64,000 bases of DNA from CAVSUR01 sp963846005 (GTDB taxonomy: Bacteria; Actinomycetota; Actinomycetes; Streptosporangiales; Streptosporangiaceae), in NCBI GenBank assembly GCA_963846005.1, contig CAWJUH010000006.1:62001-126000 (forward strand), given 5' to 3'. Below, piece by piece: positions 33,082-42,362 of the stretch. A program made the position numbers and the translations under genes. The notes under the pieces are model-generated. The model made no database searches. It was given only the letters and a program-made list of their open reading frames with translations, and had not been told where the DNA came from. Positions within the stretch are counted from its first letter, which is position 1. Each line of letters starts with the position of its first letter.

Positions 33082-36000
33082 TTAGTAGAGCTCGGGCGCT
33101 GCGCCATCGCCGCGGGCCCGGTCCGCCATCTTCTCCCAGAAGCGCCGCAGCTCACCGGCCGGCACCGACGACTGCCACGCCCCGGCCGCGGCCCGGGCCT
33201 GGCGGCCGCGCAGGAGCGCCTGCTGGCCGTGGCAGAACGCCTCACTCAGCTCAGCACGATGCGGCTGGACGCCGCTCGGCGGATACGGGCACAACCGGAA
33301 CGGGCAGCCGTCCAGGCAGTTCGTGCCCGGCGCCGAGGTATCGGCGCCGCCCACGGTCCTGGTCGGATCCAGCGGCTCCCGGTTCGCGGTCAGGCAGGGC
33401 GGCAGTTCCCCGCGGTCGGCGCGCTGCAGCCGCCGCTCGAGCTGCTCTGGCTGCTGTCCTCGCTCGGCCAGGTTGAGCAGCAGCAGCGCGTTCGCCACCA
33501 GCTGCTGCGCGCGCGGATCGAGGCCGGACCATCCGGTCGACGGCGGAATCCACAGGTTGTGCTTGCGGTAGGTCGCGCCCTGCGCGGCACCCGAGCCGAC
33601 CCGGGAGACGACGCCGCTCTCGTCGATCCACAGGTATCGCTCTGGCTGCCTCGTCCGCAGGGCTTCCGCGGCCAGCTCCGCGGCGCCGGACACGAATGGG
33701 TGGCGGCGCTTGCTGGCGATCCGCAGCCAGTGGCCGACGACGGCCTCCGGGTCGGATCCGCGCCGGCCGGGCTGATTCCCGCGGCCGTCGCGGTCACGCT
33801 CCTGTCTCAGGGCGGAGCGCCGGGCGTCCGGGTCTGGCATCTCCCACAGGCACAACGCATGGATGAGCGTGACCTGCGAGAACCAGAACCGGGCCCGCTC
33901 GAGCATGGCCATCGCCTGCTCGGCCAGGTAGACCCGGGCTCCCGGGCCGCCGTGCGGATGCCGGCGCAGGCGGTTCGCGGCGTACTTGAACCCCTGGGCG
34001 AGCGCGATCTCCACCGCGATCGGCAGCGGGCCGCTGCCCTGGTCGTGCTCGTTGCGGCCCACCTGGGCCAGCAGCGCCTCCAGCTCGTGACGGGCGTCGC
34101 GGGCCCGCTGATCGGCCGAGCCGACCAGCAGCGGCGCCAGCCAGGCTGCCATCGTGCGGTCACGCCACATGAAGTCCTCGGTCGCCGCGGCCAGGGCGGC
34201 CGCGCTGCGGGTGTCGTGCAGGGCGGCGCACGCGCTGTCGCCGCCCGCGCCGGTTTCCTGGGCGATGGCGAGGCGGATCGGATAGGACAGCTCACGGCAG
34301 CCGATCAGGAAGAGCTGGCCGTAGGCGCGCTGCGGCAGGTCACCTGACTGACCGCCGGGCGGCTGGCCGGAGTCAGCGCGGGCCCGGGCCCGCCGGTCCT
34401 CGATCGTCCGTATCGCGTCGCCGAAGCGCCGGACCAGGCCCAGCTTCGCCTCGTCGATCGTCGCCTGGTCGCCGCCGCGGATATTGGGCCACCGCTCGGC
34501 GATCTTCGCGGCGATACGGTCGGTACTCGGCTGATCGAGGAAGCTGTCGATCTCCAGCGCGGCGGCGTACAGGTCGAGGGCTTTCACATCCTCGGTGGCG
34601 GCCCAGGCCCGGTCCTTCAGAAGTTCCCGGATCGAGGCCACGTCGGCCGGCTTCAGCGTCCCCGGCGCTATGCCGTCTGCCCCGGGCGGCGGTCCGGCGG
34701 GCACGTCAGGTCCCGCTGCGCCCGGAGCTGGCGCAGCCGGGCCCGCGGCCGCCGGTTCCGCCGTGCTCCCGGACCCCGGCACGGGACGCGGTGCCGGGAC
34801 CGGCGCCCGGCGGGTGCGGGCGACCTGGCGCTGCGCCGGGCGCGCGGCCGGCCGCGGCGGCGAGGCCGCTGTGATGGCCGCTGGTTCAGGTCCGGCTTCC
34901 AGCTGAGGCCTGACCGGCTCCCGCGCGGTCGCGGCTTCCTGGCGGCAGTACAGCACCAGCGCTATGAGCAGCTCCCGCCCGGGATTCCTCAGCGCGGAGT
35001 ACAAGTCTTTCTTGAACTCCGCGTCCAGCAGTGCGGTCCGCATGAAGCGCGACCCCAGGTAAGCCTGCATGATGCTGTGCCGGAACCTCAGCCCGTCACC
35101 GTGCGCGTCCGCCAGGTTGAGCCGGTCAGCCCAGGCCACCGCCAGCCTGATGTCCAGCTTGCGCCGCGGCAGCTTGGCTGCGACCGCGGTCTTTACCTTC
35201 GAGTCGATCTCCGGGTACCGGCTCCGGACACCGGTCCCGCGCCGCGGCACGCCCGGGCGGCTGGCGTAGTCGTCGAACTTGACGTCGATGCTGTCGCGTA
35301 GCAGGCCGATGCAGGCAAGTGCCGACAGCCACTCCACGCCCGCCTCCCGTTCCGCCCGGCTGAGCGGGATGGCCGGCATCAGGTGCCCGTCGAACAGGGC
35401 TTCCAGCCAGGTGTCGAGCAGGTTCAGCCGCAGCTCAGAGCGGTCAATGCTGCGGGTGTCGAGCTTCCTGCGGCCGCGGCCGGCAGTGAGGTGATCGAGC
35501 CGGTCATGCAGGCAAAGCTGCCGGGTGATCTGCAGGTAGAGCGGCAGCTCGGTCAGGCCCGCGGTCTCCACCAGCCAATCCAGCCGCCGCGCATCCTCGT
35601 TGCTGGCGTACTCGCTGATGTAGTCGAGAGCAGCTTCCTCGCTCAGGGGTTCCAGCTCCATGATGGTCGCGTCCGCGCCGCGCAGCGGCTCGTGCGGCCG
35701 TGACGCAATGACCAGCGGCAGCCCCAGCTCGCGGGCCTGGTGGATCGCGAGCCGGATGAGGTTGTCCCGGTCGGCCTTCGCGCTGCCCTCGCTGAGCGCC
35801 TCTTCCAGGCCGTCCGCGACCACGACGATCTGATCGTCCTTGCGGAGCTGGCGCCAGATCTTCTCGGCTTCGCCGGCGGACAGCACGATGCCCTCGGCCA
35901 AGCTCCGGAACCGGTTCCAGGCCATTTCCCGGAAGTCCAGGTCGTCTTGCGCATCCCGCAGCCGGATGGGCACCGGAACGGCGCCGTGGTCGGCGAGCAG

Positions 36001-36639
36001 CTTGGTCAGCCGCACCAGCACGGCCGTCTTGCCGGTGCCCACCCCGCCGACCACCAGATGCGGCCGCCGCGCGAGCGGATCCCGGATGTCCTCCATGATC
36101 ACCTGACAGAGCTCGTCGCGGCCGACGATCGTGCCGGTAGTCGGTCCGGCTGTCTGCACTAGCTCGTCCGGCCGGTCTCTCGCCTTCTGGGTTATCGGTG
36201 ATTTCACGACGCGCAGCCGGTAGAAGAGAAAAACCGCGGACGCGAGCGCCACGGACAGCAGCGGGATAGCGAATCCGGACAGCGTGTTACAGGCCAGGCT
36301 CAGCCGGTCGCAGCGATTGTTGAGGCCCGTCAGAACACCCGGGGATCCGTAGGCCATCATGAATACGGACCAGCCCACCGTAACGGCCAGCAGTATCGCG
36401 CCCAGATAGGACAGGGCTTCGAGCACGGTTACCCGGAGCCGCCTGCGGCGCCATTTGCCGGCCATGCCCGTCGCGGGGCTTCGCGGCCGGCCTGCGCCGC
36501 GGTGCGCGGCGCGGGAGTCCGGCCGGCCCCCGCGCCGCCGGCGATCAGGCACCGCCGGGCGCGGGCCGCTCGGCTGGGCAGCGGTAATGCCGGCCCTGGC
36601 CGGCGGTGGCCGCGCGGGATCCCGCTGCGGTGCAGGCAC
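33082..36639 (-). CDS. Large membrane-anchored STAND/NACHT-type ATPase
   Basis: The open frame is 1185 residues; ATG 36465 (MAGKWRRRRLRV) may be the real start, giving 1127. Two membrane helices lie at about residues 73-97 and 121-142. The NTPase module has Walker A HLVVGGVGTGKTAVL (about 194-208) and Walker B IVVVADGLEEAL (271-282), then a winged-helix-like region and FRHSIMQAYLGSRFM. A 90-residue Pro/Ala hinge (about 610-700) separates it from a 480-residue helical C-terminal part ending in a Cys cluster (NCLDGCPFRLCPY). No named effector domain is seen. The layout fits signalling or defence ATPases, with the C-terminal part as sensor or effector. It converges with the two-component genes. 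Confidence 0.75.
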   Translation of the reverse strand: MPAPQRDPARPPPARAGITAAQPSGPRPAVPDRRRRGGRPDSRAAHRGAGRPRSPATGMAGKWRRRRLRVTVLEALSYLGAILLAVTVGWSVFMMAYGSPGVLTGLNNRCDRLSLACNTLSGFAIPLLSVALASAVFLFYRLRVVKSPITQKARDRPDELVQTAGPTTGTIVGRDELCQVIMEDIRDPLARRPHLVVGGVGTGKTAVLVRLTKLLADHGAVPVPIRLRDAQDDLDFREMAWNRFRSLAEGIVLSAGEAEKIWRQLRKDDQIVVVADGLEEALSEGSAKADRDNLIRLAIHQARELGLPLVIASRPHEPLRGADATIMELEPLSEEAALDYISEYASNEDARRLDWLVETAGLTELPLYLQITRQLCLHDRLDHLTAGRGRRKLDTRSIDRSELRLNLLDTWLEALFDGHLMPAIPLSRAEREAGVEWLSALACIGLLRDSIDVKFDDYASRPGVPRRGTGVRSRYPEIDSKVKTAVAAKLPRRKLDIRLAVAWADRLNLADAHGDGLRFRHSIMQAYLGSRFMRTALLDAEFKKDLYSALRNPGRELLIALVLYCRQEAATAREPVRPQLEAGPEPAAITAASPPRPAARPAQRQVARTRRAPVPAPRPVPGSGSTAEPAAAGPAAPAPGAAGPDVPAGPPPGADGIAPGTLKPADVASIRELLKDRAWAATEDVKALDLYAAALEIDSFLDQPSTDRIAAKIAERWPNIRGGDQATIDEAKLGLVRRFGDAIRTIEDRRARARADSGQPPGGQSGDLPQRAYGQLFLIGCRELSYPIRLAIAQETGAGGDSACAALHDTRSAAALAAATEDFMWRDRTMAAWLAPLLVGSADQRARDARHELEALLAQVGRNEHDQGSGPLPIAVEIALAQGFKYAANRLRRHPHGGPGARVYLAEQAMAMLERARFWFSQVTLIHALCLWEMPDPDARRSALRQERDRDGRGNQPGRRGSDPEAVVGHWLRIASKRRHPFVSGAAELAAEALRTRQPERYLWIDESGVVSRVGSGAAQGATYRKHNLWIPPSTGWSGLDPRAQQLVANALLLLNLAERGQQPEQLERRLQRADRGELPPCLTANREPLDPTRTVGGADTSAPGTNCLDGCPFRLCPYPPSGVQPHRAELSEAFCHGQQALLRGRQARAAAGAWQSSVPAGELRRFWEKMADRARGDGAAPELY

Positions 36640-36871
36640 GACATCTGGCCTACATCCCCTGGCCCTTCGAGGTCTTTTCCAGAACCGGCCGGTGCCGCAT
36701 TCTGCCCAGGCTGAACGACGGCAGCATGTGCTGCAGGCGGGTTAATTGTCGCGTATCCGGTCACCGGCGGTGCAGTGACTGGATGGTGAATGGTTGCTAT
36801 CCGGATGCAAGGAACCCGCATCGAGCGGGCCACGTCCGGGGCCTGGCCAGCTGCGCGGCTACGGTGAGGCC

Positions 36872-37643
36872 ATGAGCCTGCGGATCGAAATCGACGGCGG
36901 CCCGGCGAGCGCAGCCGGCCTGGCCGCGCTGGCGCTGTCGGGCTACGGCCATTTCACCGCCATGCAGGTCCGCGGCGGTGCCACCCGCGGCCTGGACCTG
37001 CACCTGAGCAGGCTGGACTCGGCCACCCGGGAAATGTTCGGCGCGGGCCTCGACCACGACCTGGTGCGCCGGCACATCCGGCACGCGCTCGGCGGCACGC
37101 CGGACGCGTCGGTCCGGGTCATGGTCTACCAGCCCGGCGCCGCAGACCAGCCCGCGGTGGCGGTCACGGTGCGCCCGCAGCGGCTCGCCGGGCCGTCCGC
37201 AGAGCCTGCTGCCGGTGCCGTACCTGCGCCCCGCGGCCCACCTCAAGCATCTCGGCGACTTCGGCCAGAGCTACTACATCCGGCTGGCGGCCGCCCGCGG
37301 GTACGACAGCGCGCTGCTCACCGGGCCCGGCGGGGTCATCGCCGAGGGCGGCATCACCAACATCGCGTTCTTCGACGGCACCACCGTGACCTGGCCGGAC
37401 GCCCCGTGCCTGGCCGGCATCACGATGCAGCTGATCGAGCCGGAACTGGCCCGGGCCGGCCTGCCGGCCCGCCGGGCCCCGGTCCGGCTGGAAGACCTCC
37501 CCGCGATCACGGCCGCCGTGGTAACGAACTCACACGGGGTCGCGCCGGTGCACCGCATCGATGCCGCCGAGATCCCGCTCGACGAGAAGTTCCTGGCCAC
37601 GGTGCGCGCCAGCTACGAGGCCGTGCCCTGGGACGCGATCTGA
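36872..37643 (+). pseudogene. Class IV aminotransferase (ADC lyase/BCAT fold) gene split by a one-base shift
   Basis: ATG 36872 opens a good frame: FTAMQVRGGATRGLDLHLSR, the PLP-phosphate Arg region of class IV enzymes. It continues to about base 37195. Then another frame takes over: PQSLLPVPYLRPAAHLKHLG, DFGQSYYIRLAA (the conserved Lys is in LKHLGDFG), IAEGGITNIAFFDG, ending at 37643. The total length is one base more than a multiple of three, so one base too many lies near 37196. Repaired, it would be 256 residues, normal for the family. A sequencing error and a real mutation are equally possible. Confidence 0.75.
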
Positions 37644-37870
37644 CCAGCCGCCGCACGCTGGAGCACCACAGCACGAACGCCGCGGCCGTCCCCGCCGCCG
37701 CCAGGTAGCCGGCCGCCAGCCAGTCCGCCGCACCGAGTCGCGTCACCGCGGCCGGGCCCTCGGCGGCCGCGCCGAGCACGCCGAACATCACCGCGGCCAG
37801 CCAGGTGGTGTGCACCGGCACGCCCCACGGCCCGAGCCGGCCGAGCGCCGGCAAGGCCAGCAAGGTAGTG
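37644..37870 (-). pseudogene. Remnant of an EamA/DMT-family transporter
   Basis: Only about 75 residues remain: VHTTWLAAVMFGVLGAAAEG, then ADWLAAGYLAAAGTAAAFVL and WCSSVRRL. The last GTA.AF.LW....RRL is the final helix signature of EamA drug/metabolite transporters. The frame has no suitable start upstream and runs on into the antisense of the aminotransferase gene downstream. It is a decayed fragment abutting another broken gene. Confidence 0.55.
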
Positions 37871-38169
37871 CATCTGCGCACCCTGCCCGCCGTTACGGGA
37901 GGGCAGATATTTCGCGGCGCGCGCCATTCCCGGTGGCCACGATCTCGAAAGAGACCCGGTTTTCGCCGTGCGGGGCGCGATCGGGGGGGCACCGGGCCGG
38001 GGCGGGCCGCCCGCGTGGCCGCCGCCGGATTGCCGGGTGCATCCGTAATTCTCCCGGGTCCGGCCTGTTAGGGCACCGCCCCATGGCGGGCATAGTGGAG
38101 GTGCGGGCACTGACGTCAGCGCCGCGGCGTCCGGCGGCGCCCCGGTGCGCGGGACCGAGGAGGTATGGC
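37871..38169 (+). other. Intergenic region upstream of the RodZ-like gene
   Basis: No frame has convincing coding character. It contains a lower-GC patch (GGGCAGATATTTCGCGG, about 37901-37917) and should hold the promoter of the RodZ-like gene. I see no palindrome or repeat of note. Confidence 0.4.
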
Positions 38170-40749
38170 GTGAGCATCGGCGCGGCCCTGGCGCAGGCAC
38201 GGCGCGAGGCGGGTCTCACCGTCGCTCAGGTCAGCGAACGGACCCGGATCCGGGAGCTGATCATCCAGAGCATGGAAGAGGATGACTTCGCTCCCTGCGG
38301 CGGGGACTTCTACGCCCGGGGAGATATCCGCAGCATTGCCGCGGTGGTCGGCACCGACGCGGCCCCGCTGGTCAGCGAGTTCGACGCCAGGTACCGCGAG
38401 CCTGAACCCGAGCCGCCGCCGCCACCAGTCCGGCGTTACCGCAGGCCGGGCACGCGCTCGCGCACCCAGCCGTCGCGGCCCGCCGCTCCGGCGGCCGGGA
38501 GCGCGTGGCCGCCCGCCGCGGGTCAGGTCCCGCCACAGGCGCCGTCGGGCTGGCCGGACGCGCCGGCTCCCGCGGCGCCGGGCTGGCCGGAGACCCCGAC
38601 CCTGCCCCCGGCACCGGCTCCGGCCGCGGCCGCGGCTGACGGCTGGCCCCCGGCCCCCGCCGCGGCTGACGGCTGGCCCGCCGGCGGCTACCAGGCGCCG
38701 GCTGTGCCAGAGGAGACCCCGGCCGGCGGTTATCACACCTGGGCCGATGGCCTGGCCCCCGGCGGTTACCGGAACGGCTGGCGGCGGAGCGGCTCCCAGG
38801 CGCCACGCGCCCCGGGCGGCCGGCCGGCCAGCGGGTACCAGGCCCCGCCCGAGCCGGACTGGCCGGCCAGCGGCCACGACCGGGACCTGCCTGAGCGAGA
38901 CCGGTGGCCGGATAGTGAGGGCCAGCAGACAGCGCCCGGCTGGGCCCCGGCCGCGAGCTTGGCCCCGGTGACCGAGAGCCCCCCGGCAGCCGCGAGCCCC
39001 CCGGCAGCCGAGAGCGAGGCCCTGACCGCAGGCTGGGTGCAGCCCGCTGACGGCCAGATCCCGGACAGCCCCGCTGACGGCCAGATCCCGGACAGCCAGG
39101 CTCCGGCGACAGGCTGGAGCCCGTCGGCCGGCCGCCAGGCCGCTGCGGCAGACTGGGGCGCGTCCGCTGACAGCGAGGCCACTGCAGCGCGCTGGGCGCC
39201 GTCCGCCGACGGCCAGCCCACCGCCCCCGACGGGGGCGCTTCTGCCGATGGCCAGGCCACTGCCGCTGGCTGGGCGCCGTCCGCTGATAGCGGGGCGACT
39301 GCCGCTGGCTGGGCGCCGTCCGCTGATAGCGGGGTGACTGCCGCTGGCTGGGCGCCGTCCGCTGATAGCGGGGTGACTGCCGCTGGCTGGGCGCCGTCCG
39401 CTGATAGCGGGGTGACTGCCGCTGGCTGGGCGCCGTCCGCTGATAGCGGGGTGACTGCCGCTGGCTGGGCGCCGTCCGCTGATAGCGGGGTGACTGCCGC
39501 TGGCTGGGCGCCGTCCGCTGATAGCGGGGTGACTGCCGCTGGCTGGGCGCCGTCCGCTGATAGCGGGGCGACTGCCGCTGGCTGGGCGCCGTCCGCTGAT
39601 AGCGGGGCGACTGCCGCTGGCTGGGCGCCGTCCGCTGATAGCGAGGCTACTGCCGCTGGCTGGCCCGCCGCCGCAGCCAGCCACGTTCCGCCCGTGGCCA
39701 GCCAGACCACCCCCGCCGCCAGCAACGCTGCGGACAGCGGCCAGCCCGCCGTTGCCGGCGGCGCGCAGACCACCCAGTTCCCGGTGCCGGAGGCGGGCTA
39801 TCCCTCGGCCGCCGGCTACGAGATGCCGCCTGCCGACGACTACCTGGACGACGGCGGCGGCCGCCCGCCCTTCCGCGCCGCGCTGCCGAAGCTGCGCGTC
39901 CGCCGCCCGGCGGCGCCGCGCCGCCCCCGGCCCTGGCAGCCGGGGGAGACGCCCCCGGAGTTCCTGGAGCCCGGCGACGGTAGCCCGTCCGACGGCGGCG
40001 GCCCGATCGGCGGCCTGCGCTGGAGTACCCCGGCCACCCTGGCCCGCCGGCCCAGCCGGTCGACCCCGGCCGGGCGCGCGGTGCTGGCGCTCGCCCTGGT
40101 CCTGGTCTTGGTGATCATGATCGCCATCGGCTGGCTGATCTGGCATGCCGGGTCCGGCAACGCCTCCGCGGCGCATGCGGCCACCGCGCCCGCCGGGCAC
40201 AAGACCGGGCGGCAGGCCGGCCACAAGACCGCTGCCCGCCCGTCATCCTCTCCCGCGCCCAGCAGCCCGGCCGCCCGGCACACCCAGGCCGCCGGGCAGG
40301 CCCGGGCACTGACCGCGGCCGGCGCCAGCGCGTTCGGCATGCGCGGCCCGGGCCAGGGCGACAGCCCGCAGCTGGCGCGGTTCGCCATCGACGGCAGCCT
40401 GCGGTCGTCCTGGCACACCTCCTGGTACACCAGCCCCGCCTTCGGCAACCTGTACTCCGGGACCGGGCTGATGGTGAACATGGGCCGGACGGTCACGGTC
40501 ACCCAGGTACGGGTCCGGCTCGGCGCCGCGCCGGGCGTGCAGTACCAGATCCGGGTCGGCTCGGTGCCGTCGCTGGCCGCCCTGCATCCGGTCGCGCGGG
40601 CCGTGCACGGGAGCGGCGTGGTGGGCACCCGCCTGGCCAGGCCGGCCACCGGCCGCTACGTGCTGATCTGGTTCACCCGGCTGCCTGCCGACTCATCCGG
40701 CACCTTCCAGGCCAGGATCTTCAACATCACCGTCCTCGGCCGTCCATGA
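38170..40749 (+). CDS. RodZ-like helix-turn-helix membrane protein with a tandem-repeat linker and discoidin-like outer domain
   Basis: A protein of 859 residues. Residues 1-75 form a RodZ-type helix-turn-helix (IGAALAQARREAGLTVAQVS, RTRIRELIIQSMEEDDF). A 550-residue disordered Pro/Ala/Trp-rich linker follows and includes ten perfect-length 13-residue repeats (TAAGWAPSADSGV) at residues 364-493. One membrane helix lies at about 637-658 (LALVLVLVIMIAIGWLIW). The outer domain (about 720-859) has FAIDGSLRSSWHTSWY and RYVLIWFTRLPADSSG, resembling F5/8-type or NPCBM carbohydrate-binding sandwiches. It probably links the cytoplasm to the wall, as RodZ does with the elongation machinery. GTG 38170 has AGGAGG 7 bases upstream. 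Confidence 0.82.
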   Translation: MSIGAALAQARREAGLTVAQVSERTRIRELIIQSMEEDDFAPCGGDFYARGDIRSIAAVVGTDAAPLVSEFDARYREPEPEPPPPPVRRYRRPGTRSRTQPSRPAAPAAGSAWPPAAGQVPPQAPSGWPDAPAPAAPGWPETPTLPPAPAPAAAAADGWPPAPAAADGWPAGGYQAPAVPEETPAGGYHTWADGLAPGGYRNGWRRSGSQAPRAPGGRPASGYQAPPEPDWPASGHDRDLPERDRWPDSEGQQTAPGWAPAASLAPVTESPPAAASPPAAESEALTAGWVQPADGQIPDSPADGQIPDSQAPATGWSPSAGRQAAAADWGASADSEATAARWAPSADGQPTAPDGGASADGQATAAGWAPSADSGATAAGWAPSADSGVTAAGWAPSADSGVTAAGWAPSADSGVTAAGWAPSADSGVTAAGWAPSADSGVTAAGWAPSADSGVTAAGWAPSADSGATAAGWAPSADSGATAAGWAPSADSEATAAGWPAAAASHVPPVASQTTPAASNAADSGQPAVAGGAQTTQFPVPEAGYPSAAGYEMPPADDYLDDGGGRPPFRAALPKLRVRRPAAPRRPRPWQPGETPPEFLEPGDGSPSDGGGPIGGLRWSTPATLARRPSRSTPAGRAVLALALVLVLVIMIAIGWLIWHAGSGNASAAHAATAPAGHKTGRQAGHKTAARPSSSPAPSSPAARHTQAAGQARALTAAGASAFGMRGPGQGDSPQLARFAIDGSLRSSWHTSWYTSPAFGNLYSGTGLMVNMGRTVTVTQVRVRLGAAPGVQYQIRVGSVPSLAALHPVARAVHGSGVVGTRLARPATGRYVLIWFTRLPADSSGTFQARIFNITVLGRP
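39259..39648 (+). repeat. Ten in-frame 39-bp tandem repeats
   Basis: Units start at 39259 and every 39 bases after that, with a partial eleventh from 39649. Six central copies are identical at the variable codon (GTG, Val); the outer ones have GCG or GAG there. Each encodes TAAGWAPSADS plus two residues. The near-perfect DNA identity shows recent expansion by slippage or recombination and predicts length differences between strains. Degenerate copies precede it (39160-39258). Confidence 0.95.
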
Positions 40750-40767
40750 CGCCCGGCCAGAGCGCCG

Positions 40768-41184
40768 CTACCAGGCGTAGGCCGTGACCGGGATCTCCTG
40801 CATCGGCACCTGGTCGGAGCCGGGATAGGAGATCATCACGGTGATGTCGTCCGGGTCGTGCCCGGCGACGGCGGTGACCGCGCCGGTGCGGCGGGTCTCC
40901 CGGTACGCGCTGCGCTCGCGCAGCGCACTCTCGCACGCGTCGAGCTCGGCCTGGCTGGCGGTGTTCCAGACCAGGAACTGCACGCCCACGTTGCCGAGGG
41001 TGTGCGCGGCGGTGCCGCCCATGGCCCGCAGCACCAGCTGCGACCCGGCGGCTCCGCGCAGCAGCGCGGCGGTCGTGCTGCGGTCCACGACCTCCAGGCT
41101 GAGCACGTCGCGGTAGAACCGCACCGACTTCTCCAGCTCCCGTACGAAGATCACCGCTGAGCCGAGCCGGGCTCCCTGCGTCAT
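40768..41184 (-). CDS. VOC-superfamily (glyoxalase/bleomycin-resistance-like) protein
   Basis: A protein of 138 residues with the paired beta-alpha-beta-beta-beta layout: AVIFVRELEKSVRFYRDVLS at the start and VGVQFLVWNTASQAELDACE in the second half. It ends in ITVMISYPGSDQVPMQEIP. Metal-binding residues are not clearly complete, so it may be an isomerase, dioxygenase or binding protein. ATG 41184 is chosen. Its 3' end converges with the RodZ-like gene 19 bases away. Confidence 0.8.
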   Translation of the reverse strand: MTQGARLGSAVIFVRELEKSVRFYRDVLSLEVVDRSTTAALLRGAAGSQLVLRAMGGTAAHTLGNVGVQFLVWNTASQAELDACESALRERSAYRETRRTGAVTAVAGHDPDDITVMISYPGSDQVPMQEIPVTAYAW

Positions 41185-41257
41185 CGGCGTGACCTTCCTT
41201 TCCCGGGGCGTCCCGAGCGTGGCCTTTCCGGAGCGCGACCACAGTAGTACGGCTGGG

Positions 41258-41761
41258 TCAGTCCAGGACCATCCAGGTCTGCCCGTCGGTCAGCTCGCGG
41301 GCCGCATCCAGGTGCCCGGCGTGGCACGCCGTCTCGGCGATCACGTGCAGGATGATCTGCCGCAGGCTGTGCATGCGGAAGCTGCCGAACATCTCCTCCG
41401 GCCAGTACTCCGGCGGCGCGTCCAGCGGGGTGGCCGCGATGATCTCGTTCGCCCGGCGCCACTCCCGCCGGTAAGCCTCCAGCACGTTCCCGGCGGGCAC
41501 CGCGTCCCCGACCTGCCAGGCGGACTTGCCGCCGTTCTCCAGGTCGATGTCCTCGGCGGCGACCACGCCGCGGAACCACAGCCGCTCGACGTCGAGCGTG
41601 AGATGCTGCACCAGCCCGAGGCAGGTCCAGCCACTCGGCAGCACCGGCCGCCGCAGCGCCGCGGAGTCCAGGCCCTCCAGGATGCCGAGCACGTGCTCGC
41701 GCTGCCGGTCCAGGTAGCTCACCAGCAGGCCGGTCTCGCCGCCGTCGGCCGCTTCGCTCAT
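41258..41761 (-). CDS. DinB-family (DUF664) protein
   Basis: A protein of 167 residues in a four-helix bundle. LVSYLDRQREHVLGILEGL opens helix 1. A His lies in LGLVQHLTLDVERLWF (the first metal ligand). The conserved H...H pair follows in RQIILHVIAETACHAGHLDA. The three-His metal site is therefore complete, as in mycothiol- or bacillithiol-dependent DinB/YfiT enzymes. In an actinobacterium a mycothiol-dependent transferase or hydrolase is plausible. It lies 9 bases after a lipoprotein gene. Confidence 0.88.
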   Translation of the reverse strand: MSEAADGGETGLLVSYLDRQREHVLGILEGLDSAALRRPVLPSGWTCLGLVQHLTLDVERLWFRGVVAAEDIDLENGGKSAWQVGDAVPAGNVLEAYRREWRRANEIIAATPLDAPPEYWPEEMFGSFRMHSLRQIILHVIAETACHAGHLDAARELTDGQTWMVLD

Positions 41762-41770
41762 GCCCCCACT

Positions 41771-42211
41771 CTAGGGAACAGCGAAGATCACCGTCACGGT
41801 CGTGGTGCGACCCGGCCGGATCGTCACCTGCCGGGGCAGCGCGCACCTCGCCGCGGCGCCGCCGGGACCGGCATTGCGCGGGGCGGCCCCGCACAGCCGG
41901 TACCGGCCGGCCGGCAGCAGCATCGAGAAGCGGCCCGAATGCCCGGCCCGCACTCGCCGGGGCTGGTGCCCGGCGCCGGTGATCGTGATGACGCCGGGGA
42001 TCCGCTGCCGGGACGGTTGCTGCCCGCCGGGCCCGAGCGGGCCGCCTTCCCTGACCATCGTGCCGTCCAGGCGGCCCCGCACCCGGTCAGCCCGCATCAC
42101 GGCCTCCTGATGCCCGGCGGCCTGGCGATCGGCCGCCTGGCGGGCGGCGGGACCGGCGCACGCTGGCAGCAGCAGCGCCAGCATGAGAGGCAACAAGCTC
42201 CGCGTGCTCAT
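41771..42211 (-). CDS. Small secreted lipoprotein with a carboxypeptidase-regulatory-like fold
   Basis: A protein of 146 residues. The signal peptide MSTRSLLPLMLALLLPACAG has the lipobox L-P-A-C at 15-18. The mature part has GVITITGAGHQPRRVRAGHS, GRFSMLLPAGRYRLCG and TVTVIFAVP at the end. This is the pattern of transthyretin/carboxypeptidase-regulatory beta-sandwich domains. Two extra Cys residues may pair outside the cell. The ribosome site is GAGGAG. It is upstream of the DinB gene, probably in one operon. Confidence 0.75.
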   Translation of the reverse strand: MSTRSLLPLMLALLLPACAGPAARQAADRQAAGHQEAVMRADRVRGRLDGTMVREGGPLGPGGQQPSRQRIPGVITITGAGHQPRRVRAGHSGRFSMLLPAGRYRLCGAAPRNAGPGGAAARCALPRQVTIRPGRTTTVTVIFAVP

Positions 42212-42362
42212 GGCAGCTCCTCTCGAAGCGGACTGGTCCTTCGACGCGCCGGCCTCGCCGCCTGGTTCCGCAGTCCGCCGGCCGGCGCCCCCTGGCTGGT
42301 CACTCCCGGGAACGGGCGGCGGCCGGCCGGCATGATGGCTATTGACGCAACCATCTGGTTGC

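Noticed and set aside
36429..36833. Separate 134-codon gene upstream of the STAND ATPase
   Set aside because: It overlaps the start of the ATPase in another frame, has no ribosome site and no coherent fold; at most it is the 5' leader.
39259..39648. CRISPR array
   Set aside because: Repeats are directly contiguous, in frame and without spacers; they encode a protein linker.
38116..40224. A 702-codon open frame on the minus strand over the RodZ-like gene
   Set aside because: It is the antisense of a coding repeat region in a GC-rich genome; the plus frame has the helix-turn-helix, membrane helix and ribosome site, the minus frame has none.
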